From RUG100 sp963542695 (GTDB lineage: Bacteria; Bacillota; Clostridia; Peptostreptococcales; Anaerovoracaceae): DNA of 64,000 nt. The stretch lies in contig CAUTYX010000004.1 in NCBI GenBank assembly GCA_963542695.1, positions 54,550 to 118,549 of the forward strand. Direction: 5' to 3'. A model generated the notes under the pieces. That model had not been told where the DNA came from and did no database searches. It was given only the letters and a program-made list of their open reading frames with translations. The stretch's first letter is position 1, and each line of letters opens with the position of its first letter. The translations under genes were made by a program, and so were the position numbers. Shown here piece after piece: positions 52,328 to 61,903 of the stretch.

Positions 52328-54128
52328 CGTCAAACTTCAACACGGCTGTGAACGCTTCCTGGGGAACTTCTACTGTTCCAAACTGCCGCATCCGGCGCTT
52401 TCCTTCCTTCTGCTTTTCCAAAAGTTTTTTCTTACGAGAAATGTCGCCACCGTAACACTTTGCGATGACATCTTTGCGGTAAGCTCTAACAGTTTCCCTT
52501 GCAATAATCTTCTGTCCGATACAAGCCTGAATAGGGACTTCAAATTGATGCATGGGAATGACTTCTTTCAGTTTTTTACACACAAGACGACCACGCTGGT
52601 GCGCTGTGGATTCGTGCACAATCATAGAGAATGCATCTACTTGTTCTTTATTTAGTAAAAGATCCAGTTTCACCAGCTTTGACTTTTCGTATCGTAAAAA
52701 TTCATAATCCAAAGAACCATATCCTCTTGTCTTTGACTTTAAGGCATCGAAGAAGTCATAGATAACCTCGTTAAGAGGCATTTCGTAATGCAGCTGTACA
52801 CGATTTTCCGTAATATACTCCATGTGCTTCATAACGCCTCGGCGTCCCTGGCAAATTTCCATGATGTTGCCAACATATTCTTTTGGTGTCATAATATCGG
52901 CTGCCACAATAGGTTCTTCCACCTGCTGAATTTCCATTGGATCCGGGAAATTGCTGGGGTTTTGGATCATCTCCACGGTACCGTCTTTTTTAATCACCTT
53001 GTAGATTACACTAGGTGAGGTGGTAATCACCGACAAATCAAATTCCCGTTCCAGACGCTCCACGATGATTTCCATATGCAGCAGCCCCAAGAAACCACAA
53101 CGAAATCCAAATCCGAGAGCCGTAGATGTCTCCGGTTCAAAGTTAAAAGCCGCATCATTTACCTGTAGTTTTTCTAAGGCATCTTTTACATTTTCGTAGC
53201 TTTCCCCTTCCGATGGATAGATTCCGCAATATACCATAGACTGGGCCTTTTTATAACCGGGCAAAGGTTCTGCCGTCGGGTTTGTCTTTAGGGTAAGGGT
53301 ATCCCCGACACGGGCATCTCGTACTTGCTTTATGGCAGCACAAATATATCCTACTTCGCCGGCAGCAAGTTTTCCAACAGGAACAGGCCCTGGTGACAAG
53401 ATACCAACTTCTGTTGCCTCATATGTTTTTCCGGTATTCATTAGGGAAATGGTATCACCGGTTTTAATAGTCCCTTCAAAGACTCTGGTATAGATTACAA
53501 CGCCTCGGTAGTTGTCGTATTTAGAGTCGAAAATCAAGGCCTTCAACGGAGCTTTGGCATCTCCTGTAGGCGCCGGAATGTACCTGACAATGTCTTCCAA
53601 TAATTCTTCAATGCCCACGCCTTCTTTGGCCGAAACCATTGGTGCATTGTCAGCATCAATGCCGATTACATCTTCAATTTCGGTTCGGATTTCTTCCGGT
53701 CGTGCACTGGGCAAGTCAATTTTATTTAAAACCGGGAAGATTTCCAAGTCTTCATCAAGAGCCAAATATACATTTGCCAGGGTTTGTGCTTCTACGCCCT
53801 GGGTGGCATCCACAACTAAAACAGCGCCTTCACAAGCAGCCAGTGAGCGAGACACCTCATAGTTAAAGTCCACATGTCCCGGAGTATCGATAAGATTCAG
53901 CATATACGTATTGCCATCCTTTGCCTTATACGAAAGACAAGTGGTCTGCAATTTGATGGTAATGCCTCTTTCCCTCTCCAACTCCATATTATCAAGATAT
54001 TGTTCTTTCATATCTCGCTGAGTAACCACGCCGGTTTTTTCCAGTAATCTGTCTGCCAAGGTGGATTTTCCGTGGTCAATATGCGCAATTATGCTGAAAT
54101 TCCGTATGTATTTCTGTTCTATATTCAT
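52317..54128 (-). CDS. lepA: elongation factor 4 (LepA)
   Basis: A 603-residue translational GTPase: P-loop AHIDHGKSTLADRL, switch ERERGITIKLQT, DTPGHVDF, NKIDLPSA, then domains II-V and the LepA-specific C-terminal domain (KKLLEKQKEGKRRMRQFG). It acts on stalled or misplaced ribosomes. Head of lepA-hemW-glpK-clc on the minus strand, divergent from rpsT. Confidence 0.97.
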   Translation of the reverse strand: MNIEQKYIRNFSIIAHIDHGKSTLADRLLEKTGVVTQRDMKEQYLDNMELERERGITIKLQTTCLSYKAKDGNTYMLNLIDTPGHVDFNYEVSRSLAACEGAVLVVDATQGVEAQTLANVYLALDEDLEIFPVLNKIDLPSARPEEIRTEIEDVIGIDADNAPMVSAKEGVGIEELLEDIVRYIPAPTGDAKAPLKALIFDSKYDNYRGVVIYTRVFEGTIKTGDTISLMNTGKTYEATEVGILSPGPVPVGKLAAGEVGYICAAIKQVRDARVGDTLTLKTNPTAEPLPGYKKAQSMVYCGIYPSEGESYENVKDALEKLQVNDAAFNFEPETSTALGFGFRCGFLGLLHMEIIVERLEREFDLSVITTSPSVIYKVIKKDGTVEMIQNPSNFPDPMEIQQVEEPIVAADIMTPKEYVGNIMEICQGRRGVMKHMEYITENRVQLHYEMPLNEVIYDFFDALKSKTRGYGSLDYEFLRYEKSKLVKLDLLLNKEQVDAFSMIVHESTAHQRGRLVCKKLKEVIPMHQFEVPIQACIGQKIIARETVRAYRKDVIAKCYGGDISRKKKLLEKQKEGKRRMRQFGTVEVPQEAFTAVLKFDDGK

Positions 54129-54184
54129 AAACCTTTTATTTCTCCTTCGGTTTTTTCTACCTAGCTATTTTACTGTATTTTCCC

Positions 54185-54213
54185 CTTGATTTCAATGTAG
54201 AAAGCATATACAA
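54185..54213 (+). promoter_or_regulatory. rpsT promoter
   Basis: TTGATT (54185-54190), a 17-base spacer and TACAAT (54208-54213), 53 bases before the rpsT ATG. Confidence 0.6.
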
Positions 54214-54265
54214 TATTAATTGCGTATTTTTGCTTAATAAATGATAAGTGGGGTGAATTTAAACT

Positions 54266-54532
54266 ATGGCAAACATTAAATCCGCAAAGAAAAGAATCAA
54301 AGTCATCAACAGAAGAACAGCCGTCAATAGACGCGTTAAGGGTCATTTGAAGGATGTTATCAAAGAGTTCGAAACAGCTCTTGCTGAAGGCGACATGGCA
54401 ACTGCAAAGGAAAAGCTGGCTTTGGCTGAGAAACGTCTGGCTAAGGCTGCCGCAAGAGGTACTATGCATAAGAATGCCGCTTCCAGAAAAATCTCGAGAC
54501 TGACAAAAAGATTCAACCAGGCTAACGCCTAA
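54266..54532 (+). CDS. rpsT: 30S ribosomal protein S20
   Basis: An 88-residue basic helical protein (ANIKSAKKRIKVINRRTAVN ... TMHKNAASRKISRLTKRFN). It binds 16S rRNA early in 30S assembly. Normal length and position opposite lepA, a common clostridial arrangement. GGGGTG lies before ATG 54266. Three hairpins follow, the last a terminator. Confidence 0.98.
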   Translation: MANIKSAKKRIKVINRRTAVNRRVKGHLKDVIKEFETALAEGDMATAKEKLALAEKRLAKAAARGTMHKNAASRKISRLTKRFNQANA

Positions 54533-54550
54533 GTCTCACCCGTCCCCACC

Positions 54551-54635
54551 TGTGTACAAGTTAAGTACACATGCGGCTCTCTTTTAATGAGAGCAACGAA
54601 CAAAACAAAAGCCGGATGTGTCTCCCGGCTTTTTT
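54551..54635. terminator. three hairpins ending in a bidirectional terminator after rpsT
   Basis: TGTGTAC/GTACACA (54551-54571), GCTCTC/GAGAGC (54576-54594), then the terminator GCCGG/CCGGC (54611-54629) flanked by A4 and T6. The last also works toward the minus strand for the glycosidase gene, which ends at 54648. Confidence 0.8.
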
Positions 54636-54647
54636 CGTGCTTGTTTT

Positions 54648-56186
54648 TTAATTTGCCCATTTGGTGGCAGGCATGTAAATCCACGTACTCTTACCCTTTA
54701 GCTTACCCCATTTTCCATTGATGCGTTCAATGTAGACTTTTTGTCCTTTGCGGTAAATGCCGGCAACATTATACTTGCTGCCTGGTCCCTTTCGCTGTGT
54801 AATATATTTTACAATCTTTACCCGTGATGGTTTTACCCGCAAAGTACGGGTTGCTTTTTTCTTATTTTTTGTCTGTGCGGTTACCACTACGTATCCGGTA
54901 CGGTATCCTTTCACAACTCCCTTGCCGGAAATGGTGGCAACAGACTTGTTGGCGGTTTTGTAAGACAAATCTTTCGGATTGGTGGTTGACGGTTTAAAGG
55001 AAACCGTTAATGTCTTGCTGCGCCCTACATATATGGTATTTTTCGAAGTAATGGAAATGGATTTGGCATAAATAGGCTTTACTAGTCCCTTCATATAGTA
55101 CAGTTCGTTGGCCGCTCCTTTTCTATACAAATCCTGTGCCGAGAACAAGCTGTATCCTTGCATTCCTTTGGAACGAAGCTGGCGAATCTGGGTTCGCAAA
55201 TTCGTATTGCGCATTTTCCAGCCTTTATCTCCGGAGATTTTCTTTCCTGTATCATACAATGCCAAACCTATAATCATAGATACACCGGCTTTATTAAGCT
55301 TTTTAAACTGGTTTAATCGATTAGTAAACATGCGAGTCTTTCTGCGGCTCCCCCAGTTGTCGCTCCAGTAAATTTGTGGAGTAATGTAGTCTGCATAGCC
55401 TCTCTTCGATAGCCATGTTCGAACATCTACCCCGTCATTCATACAGTTTTCGTAATTGCCTGCCGGACTGATGCCAAATTTCCAGCCGGAATTTTGGTGC
55501 ACTCTAGTATAGACTTTTTTCACCATACTGTTGACGTTACTTCTTCTGTTGGCTGCAGAAGAGCGTGATTTTGTCCGGCTTCCTGACGGACTAACACTGT
55601 ATCGATAACTTTTGTATGGAGAAAGATAATATTTTTGCGAATGATAGAAATAGTCATCAAAATGGATACCGTCAAGATCATAACTTTGCAGTTCCTTTAC
55701 GGCTCTTTCAATGCGCAGCGTAGAATATGCAGAAGCCGGATTCAAAAATGTACCATAGGTAACCCGGTAGGGATTCAGCCATGCTTCGATTTTCAGATTC
55801 CGTTTACGGCATTCTTTAATAACGATAGCCAGCGGATCGTAGGAATAGGTTTTGTAGGCCGTTCGGCTACCGGAGGCTTTGCCGGTTAGATAGGAGCAAG
55901 CTTTGAAAGTCTTTGATTTCCATGTAGCATCATCAAACGCTCTGGCATGGAAATAGATGGTATTAGTACCGTAATACTTGGCCTTATCAAGAAGCTTCCC
56001 TACATTTCTGGTATAGGTGCTGCGACTTTTATTTGCCAGTCCCAAGCTTTGAAAATCACAAAAAGCCACCCACAGTCCACGAACTTCACCGGCTGCCGAG
56101 GCTCCCTTCGTCATTTGTGGCAGAGCCGTAAACATAGTTGTTATCCCTAACGCCAGTACGAGTAAAAAAGTAACCACTTTTTTCAT
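54648..56186 (-). CDS. secreted GHL10-type (family 10-like) glycosyl hydrolase with Ig-like and SH3-like domains
   Basis: A 512-residue exported protein. The signal peptide covers about 1-32 (KKVVTFLLVLALGITTMFTA, cut near ASA). The GHL10/DUF187 barrel runs from about 35 to 340 (VRGLWVAFCDFQSLG, YFHARAFDD, EAWLNPYRVTYG, LDGIHFDDYFY, TPQIYWSDNWG). A BIG2-type Ig domain follows at about 370-450 (ISITSKNTIYVGRSKTLTV), then a bacterial SH3-like domain (QRKGPGSKYNVAGIYRKG). The tail domains suggest wall binding, so cell-wall glycan is a likely substrate, not proven. AGGAGAG precedes ATG 56186. Confidence 0.88.
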   Translation of the reverse strand: MKKVVTFLLVLALGITTMFTALPQMTKGASAAGEVRGLWVAFCDFQSLGLANKSRSTYTRNVGKLLDKAKYYGTNTIYFHARAFDDATWKSKTFKACSYLTGKASGSRTAYKTYSYDPLAIVIKECRKRNLKIEAWLNPYRVTYGTFLNPASAYSTLRIERAVKELQSYDLDGIHFDDYFYHSQKYYLSPYKSYRYSVSPSGSRTKSRSSAANRRSNVNSMVKKVYTRVHQNSGWKFGISPAGNYENCMNDGVDVRTWLSKRGYADYITPQIYWSDNWGSRRKTRMFTNRLNQFKKLNKAGVSMIIGLALYDTGKKISGDKGWKMRNTNLRTQIRQLRSKGMQGYSLFSAQDLYRKGAANELYYMKGLVKPIYAKSISITSKNTIYVGRSKTLTVSFKPSTTNPKDLSYKTANKSVATISGKGVVKGYRTGYVVVTAQTKNKKKATRTLRVKPSRVKIVKYITQRKGPGSKYNVAGIYRKGQKVYIERINGKWGKLKGKSTWIYMPATKWAN

Positions 56187-56338
56187 CTTTACATTCTCTC
56201 CTTTGCAAATCTATCCTTCCATATGTTTTGCATATGTTTTGGACTTACCTATTCACATAACACATTAAAATATAGCACAGGAAAATCTCTTTCCTGTGAA
56301 GATGAAGGAATTTTCACTGAATCTTTAAAAAGAACAGT

Positions 56339-57199
56339 TTATGAATTTTCTTTTTCAGAAGAAGGAGAAAAGACCCAACTAACAATAATGGAAACAAGGA
56401 GAATTCCCACAATGACACCAATGGAAATTCCTGTTCCCACATGAATATCCCCTATGCCAAGAAGCATCTTAACGCCGGTAAAAATAAGGATTACGGCCAC
56501 TCCAAACCGAACGAAGCGGAATCTTTCCTGCATATGTTCTACTACAAAATATAGTTGGCGAATACATAAAATTGCCAAAATATTAGATACATACACAATA
56601 ACGGGCTCTCTTGTAATGGAGAAGACAGCCGGAACGGAGTCAACGGCAAAGAGTATATCGGAGGCTTCTATTAGCACCAGCACTGCCAGTAGCGGTGTTG
56701 CAAAAGTCCGCCCTTCTTCCTTTGTAAGAAATTTTTCGTCTACAAAGTATCCTGTCATAGGCAAAATTTTCTTCAATATCCGGATAATTTTACTGTCATG
56801 GGGATCTTGTGGTGTCGATTCTTTAAACATCTTGTTACCGCTGATAATTAGCAATGCGCCGAATATATACAGCACCCACTCAAAGCGGTTAATTAACGCC
56901 AGACCGAAGAAAACAAAAATAAACCGAAGAATAATGGCTCCTATAATGCTCCAAGCCAATACGCGATGCTGGGCCTTTTCGCCTAGGTTAAATCCCATGA
57001 AAATCATTAAAAAGACAAAAACATTATCAATAGAAAGGCTCAGTTCTGTGATATAACCACCTAAAAAATCTACCGCATGCGTCTTTCCCATCAGCAAGAA
57101 TACAATACCGTTACAGACAAGTGCTATCAAAATCCATATTACCAGCCACATATATTGTTTTCCAATGTGATGCTTTTTACTTTCCTGATATTGTTTCAT
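56339..57199 (-). CDS. TerC family membrane protein
   Basis: A 286-residue membrane protein with about seven helices and the TerC signatures (ELSLSIDNVFVFLMIFMGF, LIEASDILFAVDSVPAVFSI), whose membrane Asp/Glu residues are thought to bind metal. TerC proteins are linked to tellurite resistance and to Mn2+ handling for secreted enzymes. ATG 57199 fits the family start; the frame reaches 57253 without conserved sequence. No yybP-ykoY riboswitch is seen in the short leader. Confidence 0.88.
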   Translation of the reverse strand: MKQYQESKKHHIGKQYMWLVIWILIALVCNGIVFLLMGKTHAVDFLGGYITELSLSIDNVFVFLMIFMGFNLGEKAQHRVLAWSIIGAIILRFIFVFFGLALINRFEWVLYIFGALLIISGNKMFKESTPQDPHDSKIIRILKKILPMTGYFVDEKFLTKEEGRTFATPLLAVLVLIEASDILFAVDSVPAVFSITREPVIVYVSNILAILCIRQLYFVVEHMQERFRFVRFGVAVILIFTGVKMLLGIGDIHVGTGISIGVIVGILLVSIIVSWVFSPSSEKENS

Positions 57200-57221
57200 A
57201 CTTTTTCCCACTTCCTTTTTG

Positions 57222-57243
57222 CTGTGGTAAAAATCTACCACAG
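57222..57243. repeat. perfect 8-base inverted repeat in the terC leader
   Basis: CTGTGGTA (57222-57229), loop of six, TACCACAG (57236-57243). It lies 23 bases upstream of the terC start and could be an operator or an mRNA hairpin. Confidence 0.5.
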
Positions 57244-57357
57244 ACATTACCATTTCGCAACTGAAATATGAAAATGAATGCTATAATAAAGAAATATAGT
57301 AACTATAGGATATACACTGCTAAGATTTAAAAAATATGACTAATGCAAGGAGGAACT

Positions 57358-58071
57358 ATGAGTACACATATTGCCGTTGATGCAGCTAATAAAAAAGATA
57401 TTGCTTCGCGGGTGCTGCTGCCCGGAGACCCGCAGCGGGCTAAATTCATTGCGGAAAACTATTTAGACGAACCCTTTTGCTATACGGATATTCGCAACAT
57501 GTATGGATATACCGGTCGATATAAAGGCGTTCCCGTTTCCATTCAGGGAACCGGTATGGGAATGCCATCTATGGGTATCTATTCTTGGGAACTAATCACA
57601 GAATATAACTGCGATACTTTGATTCGCATAGGCACTGCCGGAAGCTTTAGCCCCAAATTAAAGATGGGCGATGTGGTACTGGCAACGGCTGCCAGCACCG
57701 ACTCTAATTTTTATCATGCCTTTGATGTTCCGGCAGGATACGCCCCCACTGCCAGCTGGGATCTTTTAACCAAGACATACGAAGCCAATAAAGAAATCGG
57801 GCTTTCTCTAACCGCCGGCAATACCGTCTCCTGTGACGTATTTTACGAAACCGTAGATGGTTGGTGGGAAAAATGGGCAAAAATGAATGTGCTGGCAGTG
57901 GAAATGGAAGCCGCGGCACTATACATGAACGCCGCCTATCACAACGTAGATGCCATGGCAATGATGACCATTACCGATCATTTTGTCACCGGCGAAAAAG
58001 CCACAACCCAGCAGAGAACCAAAGCGAATAGCGATATGTTCCATCTGGCACTGGAGGTGGCTGTCAGATAG
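57358..58071 (+). CDS. deoD: purine nucleoside phosphorylase, DeoD type
   Basis: A 237-residue hexameric-type phosphorylase that splits purine (deoxy)nucleosides with phosphate. It has VLLPGDPQRAKFIAENYL, GTGMGMPSMGIYSWEL, IRIGTAGSF and VEMEAAALY, with the catalytic Asp in TITDHFV. AGGAGG precedes ATG 57358. TATAAT at 57282-57287 is the likely -10. Single gene, ending at a hairpin shared with the pyr operon. Confidence 0.96.
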   Translation: MSTHIAVDAANKKDIASRVLLPGDPQRAKFIAENYLDEPFCYTDIRNMYGYTGRYKGVPVSIQGTGMGMPSMGIYSWELITEYNCDTLIRIGTAGSFSPKLKMGDVVLATAASTDSNFYHAFDVPAGYAPTASWDLLTKTYEANKEIGLSLTAGNTVSCDVFYETVDGWWEKWAKMNVLAVEMEAAALYMNAAYHNVDAMAMMTITDHFVTGEKATTQQRTKANSDMFHLALEVAVR

Positions 58072-58143
58072 CCTTTTAAAGCAAATCCCCAGTCGATACA
58101 ACGCAATACATTCTAACTTAAGTTCATAACGGTGACACAAAAA

Positions 58144-58177
58144 TACCCTCTTTGCTGGTTATCCAGTCAAGAGGGTA
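58144..58177. terminator. hairpin between convergent deoD and pyrI
   Basis: TACCCTCTT (58144-58152) pairs with AAGAGGGTA (58169-58177); an inner CTGG/CCAG stem has loop TTAT. T tracts are weak, so a bidirectional terminator is likely but not ideal. Confidence 0.6.
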
Positions 58178-58203
58178 CATATTGATACAGCTGCTCAATA
58201 TAG

Positions 58204-58626
58204 TTACTTTTCATGGTATTCGGTATCACAGTAGCAACAGCGATATACCACCGGATTTTTCTTTGCCAGATAAAATTCCCGGGGTAATTCTTTTTCGACA
58301 CTGGTAATACAACGAGGATTTTTGCATCCGATAACATTAGTCAATCTGGATGGTGTTTCCATAGTTTCTTTTTTTATGTTTTTTCCATCCTTAATATGAT
58401 TTACGGTTATCTGAGGATCAATATACCCTAATACGTTGTAATCAAGGTCAATATTTTCATCAATTTTAATAATATCCTTGCGAGTATACTTGGTACTGGT
58501 AGCGTTCTGTATGACGGCCACACTGCAAGATAACCGATCCAACCGTAATAATTTGTATATGCGCATGGCACAACCAGCCTTAATATGATCCAGTACCAAT
58601 CCGTTTTTAATTCCGTCTATGTTCAT
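58204..58626 (-). CDS. pyrI: aspartate carbamoyltransferase regulatory subunit
   Basis: A 140-residue regulatory chain: N-terminal allosteric nucleotide domain (IKNGLVLDHIKAGCAMRIYK), C-terminal zinc domain with CKNPRC and CCYC ligands. It makes PyrB respond to CTP and ATP. The start overlaps the pyrB stop (ATGA). Last gene of the operon. PyrI is typical of clostridia but absent from Bacillus. Confidence 0.96.
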   Translation of the reverse strand: MNIDGIKNGLVLDHIKAGCAMRIYKLLRLDRLSCSVAVIQNATSTKYTRKDIIKIDENIDLDYNVLGYIDPQITVNHIKDGKNIKKETMETPSRLTNVIGCKNPRCITSVEKELPREFYLAKKNPVVYRCCYCDTEYHEK

Positions 58627-59549
58627 ACTTCTACCCTTTCTATATCTCCCAGCATTTTTAAAATCAAAGCCATCCGGATGAATTTTCCGTTTTTCACTTG
58701 GCGAAAATACGCTGCCCGCGGATCATCATCCACTTCTACCGCAATTTCATTTACTCTGGGAAGAGGATGAAGAACGGCCATTTCCTTTGATGCCAACTTC
58801 ATTTTTTCCTTGTCTAACACGTAACTGTCTTTTAAACGAATATAGTCTTCTTCGTTAAAGAATCGTTCTCTCTGTACACGGGTCATGTATAAAATATCCA
58901 ATTCTCCCATAGCCCCTTCTAATTCGGAAACTTCTTTGTATTCTACATTATGATCATCCATCAGTTCCTTCATATAGGTTGGCAGCACCAGTTCTCTTGG
59001 AGAAATCAACACAAAGCGGATATTTTCGTATCGCATCATGGCTTCGATAAGAGAGTGCACTGTCCGGCCGAATTTTAAATCACCACAAAGGCCAATGGTC
59101 ATATTGTCAAGGCGCCCTTTTTCTCTGTGGATAGTCAAAATATCTGTTAACGTCTGAGTGGGATGAAAATGACCACCGTCACCGGCATTGATAATAGGCA
59201 CAGAAGACCGAAGAGATGCTGCAATGGGAGCCCCTTCCTTAGGGTGACGCATAGCAATAATATCTGCATAGCAACCGACAGTTTGGATAGTGTCACTGAT
59301 ACTCTCTCCTTTTGCCGTAGAAGAAGAAGCCGCTTCCGAAAACCCCAGAACCTGGCCTCCCAGCTGGATCATAGCTGCTTCAAAACTTAGACGAGTTCTG
59401 GTACTGGGTTCGAAAAACAATGTTGCCAAAATCTTGCCCTGGCAACTTTTAATGTACTTTTCTTTATGATCGATAATGTCTTCCGCCACCTGAATTAGTC
59501 GATTGATTTCTTGGCAAGACAAATCGGTAATATTGATCAAATACTTCAT
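58623..59549 (-). CDS. pyrB: aspartate carbamoyltransferase catalytic subunit
   Basis: A 308-residue transcarbamoylase: carbamoyl-phosphate loop FFEPSTRTRLSFEAAM, MRHPKEGA, GDGGHFHPTQTLTDI and LHPLPRVNEI. It makes N-carbamoyl-aspartate, the first committed step of pyrimidine synthesis. It is 11 bases after pyrE and overlaps pyrI by 4. Confidence 0.97.
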   Translation of the reverse strand: MKYLINITDLSCQEINRLIQVAEDIIDHKEKYIKSCQGKILATLFFEPSTRTRLSFEAAMIQLGGQVLGFSEAASSSTAKGESISDTIQTVGCYADIIAMRHPKEGAPIAASLRSSVPIINAGDGGHFHPTQTLTDILTIHREKGRLDNMTIGLCGDLKFGRTVHSLIEAMMRYENIRFVLISPRELVLPTYMKELMDDHNVEYKEVSELEGAMGELDILYMTRVQRERFFNEEDYIRLKDSYVLDKEKMKLASKEMAVLHPLPRVNEIAVEVDDDPRAAYFRQVKNGKFIRMALILKMLGDIERVEV

Positions 59550-59560
59550 GTCTCCCCTCC

Positions 59561-60238
59561 TTATTTTCCCGCACTGTTGCCGCCATCTATCCAGCTTTCG
59601 TCAGCCGGATTGTTGCGAAATGCCAGCAGCTGCTGCCTGCCGGTTTCCGTAATATATCCTTCTTTTACGGCAACTTTAGCCAAAGAATCAAGGTCGCACA
59701 AGCTGTGTGCCGTTACATTATTTTCCGCAAGCTTTTCTTCTGCTTTCTTCATGCCATACGTAAAGATACTAACTATGCCTTCCACCTTTGCTCCGGCTTT
59801 CCGCAATGCAAGAACCGTATCCACAGAGGAGCCTCCAGTGGAAATCAAGTCTTCAATAACCACTACCGAATCCCCCTTTTGCAGTACCCCTTCAATTTGG
59901 TTTGTTCTACCGTGATCTTTGGCCGACCCTCTCACATACCCCATAGGAAGCTGCAGCAAATACCCTGCTATAGCGGCGTGAGGAATGCCGGCAGTGCTGG
60001 TTCCCATTAGTCGATCCACTTGTGGAAATTTTTCAGCAATAGTTTGGGCGAATGCTTTTTCAATTTTCTCACGTGTTTTGGGATAGGACAACGTCAAACG
60101 ATTATCACAATAAATGGGACTTTTAATACCACTAGCCCAAGTAAACGGCTCATCGGGACGCAAAAACACAGCGCCTATTTTCAGCAGTTCTTTAGCAATG
60201 CTTGCCTTTAAATTACTCTCCATTGTATTACAATCCAT
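59561..60238 (-). CDS. pyrE: orotate phosphoribosyltransferase
   Basis: A 225-residue enzyme converting orotate and PRPP to OMP. PRPP motif VVVIEDLISTGGSS, with KSPIYCDNRLTLS and GTSTAGIPHAA as substrate loops. ATG 60238 is taken since AAGGA stands 8 bases upstream; ATG 60244 is too close. It is 27 bases after pyrF. Confidence 0.95.
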   Translation of the reverse strand: MDCNTMESNLKASIAKELLKIGAVFLRPDEPFTWASGIKSPIYCDNRLTLSYPKTREKIEKAFAQTIAEKFPQVDRLMGTSTAGIPHAAIAGYLLQLPMGYVRGSAKDHGRTNQIEGVLQKGDSVVVIEDLISTGGSSVDTVLALRKAGAKVEGIVSIFTYGMKKAEEKLAENNVTAHSLCDLDSLAKVAVKEGYITETGRQQLLAFRNNPADESWIDGGNSAGK

Positions 60239-60265
60239 ACCCATATTCCTTTTTTCGATATATTT

Positions 60266-60970
60266 TTATGCTTCTGCAGCAAATTCTCTAAGGCAACAAT
60301 GATACGCTTCTACCAGGTCTTTGGCACCGGTAATAGAACGGCCGACTACAATCATGTCGCTCCCCAGTTGCCGTGCTCTTTGCGGCGTTGTAACACGAAC
60401 CTGATCTCCCACTGCATCCGTTGCAAAACGAATCCCCGGTGTAACCGTAATAAAGTCATCTCCCAAATGTTGGTGAATCAACGGTGATTCAAGAGGTGAA
60501 CAAACAACTCCGTCAAGACCTGCTGCTGCCGCATTTTCTGCGTAGGATACCACCACCTGCTCCAAAGCACCGGGTATCAGCAGATCTTTATTCATCACTC
60601 GTTGGCTGGTGCTGGTCAGCTGCGTGACGGCAATGACCATAGACCTTCCACCATCCGGTTTTACAGCACCCTCCATGGCCGCTTTCATCATATCCGTAGT
60701 ACCGGCAGCATGGACATTGACAATGTCTGCCCCAAGTTTTGCCAAGGCACTCATAGCACGTTCCACTGTATGGGGAATATCATGAAGCTTTAAATCCAGA
60801 AATACCGGATGTCCCAGTGCTTTGATTTCCCGGACGATATCAGGGCCTTCATGGTAAAACAGTTCCATGCCTATCTTTATATAAGGTTTAGTATCCTGAA
60901 ACTTCTTTAAAAATGTAATAGCCGGATCTTTCCCTGCCACATCCAAAGCAATAATCACTTCTTTTTTCAT
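60266..60970 (-). CDS. pyrF: orotidine 5'-phosphate decarboxylase
   Basis: A 234-residue TIM-barrel enzyme making UMP from OMP. The catalytic Asp-Lys-Asp array is in FLDLKLHDIPHTV, and VVGRSITGAKD closes the phosphate site. ATG 60970 has AAAAGGAG upstream and overlaps the pyrD stop by 4 bases; a longer frame runs into pyrD. Confidence 0.96.
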   Translation of the reverse strand: MKKEVIIALDVAGKDPAITFLKKFQDTKPYIKIGMELFYHEGPDIVREIKALGHPVFLDLKLHDIPHTVERAMSALAKLGADIVNVHAAGTTDMMKAAMEGAVKPDGGRSMVIAVTQLTSTSQRVMNKDLLIPGALEQVVVSYAENAAAAGLDGVVCSPLESPLIHQHLGDDFITVTPGIRFATDAVGDQVRVTTPQRARQLGSDMIVVGRSITGAKDLVEAYHCCLREFAAEA

Positions 60971-61890
60971 AAGGCGACTCCTTTTATTTCCTCCAAACTG
61001 GCAATGCCCAGTTTTTCCATTACCATAGGTAATTCTTCGATAATTTTGGGACATGCCCATGGGTCTACTAAATTGGCAGCGCCTATTTGCACCGCTGAAG
61101 CACCGGCCATAATCATTTCGATGACATCTTCGGCAGATGCAATACCGCCCATTCCCATCACAGGTATGCTTACAGACTGACAGACTTGGTAAACCATACG
61201 TAAGGCGACCGGAAAAACAGCCGGCCCGGATAACCCGCCTGTACCATTGGCAAGAAGAGGTCGTCTTGTTTTTAGGTCAAGGCGCATCCCAAGAAGGGTG
61301 TTAATTAAAGACAACCCATCAGCTCCCGCTTCCTGGCAGGCAAGGGCAATTTCCGCAATATCTGTTACATTAGGGCTAAGCTTTATGTAAACCGGTTTGG
61401 AAACGGACTCTTTCACTGCTCTTGTCACCATGGCAGCTGCCTTAGGATCCGCACCAAAGGCTAGACCACCTCCGTGAACATTAGGACAGCTAATATTGAC
61501 CTCAATAATGCCTACATGTTCTTCTCGATTCATTGCCACGGCACAATCTATATATTCTTCCAAAGAAAAACCGCTTATATTTGCCACTAAAGGCTTATGA
61601 AAACGGCTAGCTAAATGAGGGATATAGTTTTTTATGACGTCTTCTACTCCCGGATTTTCCAGACCCACTGCATTGAGCATACCACTGCTGCATTCTGCAA
61701 TGCGTGGCGTAGGATTACCGTTTCTGGGTTCCCTGGTGGTACCTTTAAATGCAATGGATCCTAATATGTTTAGGTCATATAAATCCTCATAAGCTTCTCC
61801 GAACCCAAAGGTTCCGCTGGCGGGAATAACAGGATTGTCAAGAGTCAGGGTTCCTAATTGTACTTGTAGTATATTGGTTTGCTTTGTCAC
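60967..61890 (-). CDS. pyrD: dihydroorotate dehydrogenase, class 1B catalytic subunit
   Basis: A 307-residue FMN enzyme oxidising dihydroorotate to orotate. The active-site Cys typical of class 1B is in EVNISCPNVHGGG; FMN contacts lie in GGIASAEDVIEMIMAGASAV. As class 1B it uses NAD+ through PyrK, encoded directly upstream. The start is GTG 61890 with GGAGATG upstream. Confidence 0.95.
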   Translation of the reverse strand: MTKQTNILQVQLGTLTLDNPVIPASGTFGFGEAYEDLYDLNILGSIAFKGTTREPRNGNPTPRIAECSSGMLNAVGLENPGVEDVIKNYIPHLASRFHKPLVANISGFSLEEYIDCAVAMNREEHVGIIEVNISCPNVHGGGLAFGADPKAAAMVTRAVKESVSKPVYIKLSPNVTDIAEIALACQEAGADGLSLINTLLGMRLDLKTRRPLLANGTGGLSGPAVFPVALRMVYQVCQSVSIPVMGMGGIASAEDVIEMIMAGASAVQIGAANLVDPWACPKIIEELPMVMEKLGIASLEEIKGVAL

Positions 61891-61903
61891 TTTCGCATCT
61901 CCT

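Noticed and set aside
57200..57357. yybP-ykoY manganese riboswitch before terC
   Set aside because: The leader is too short and lacks the conserved loops; only a simple dyad is present.
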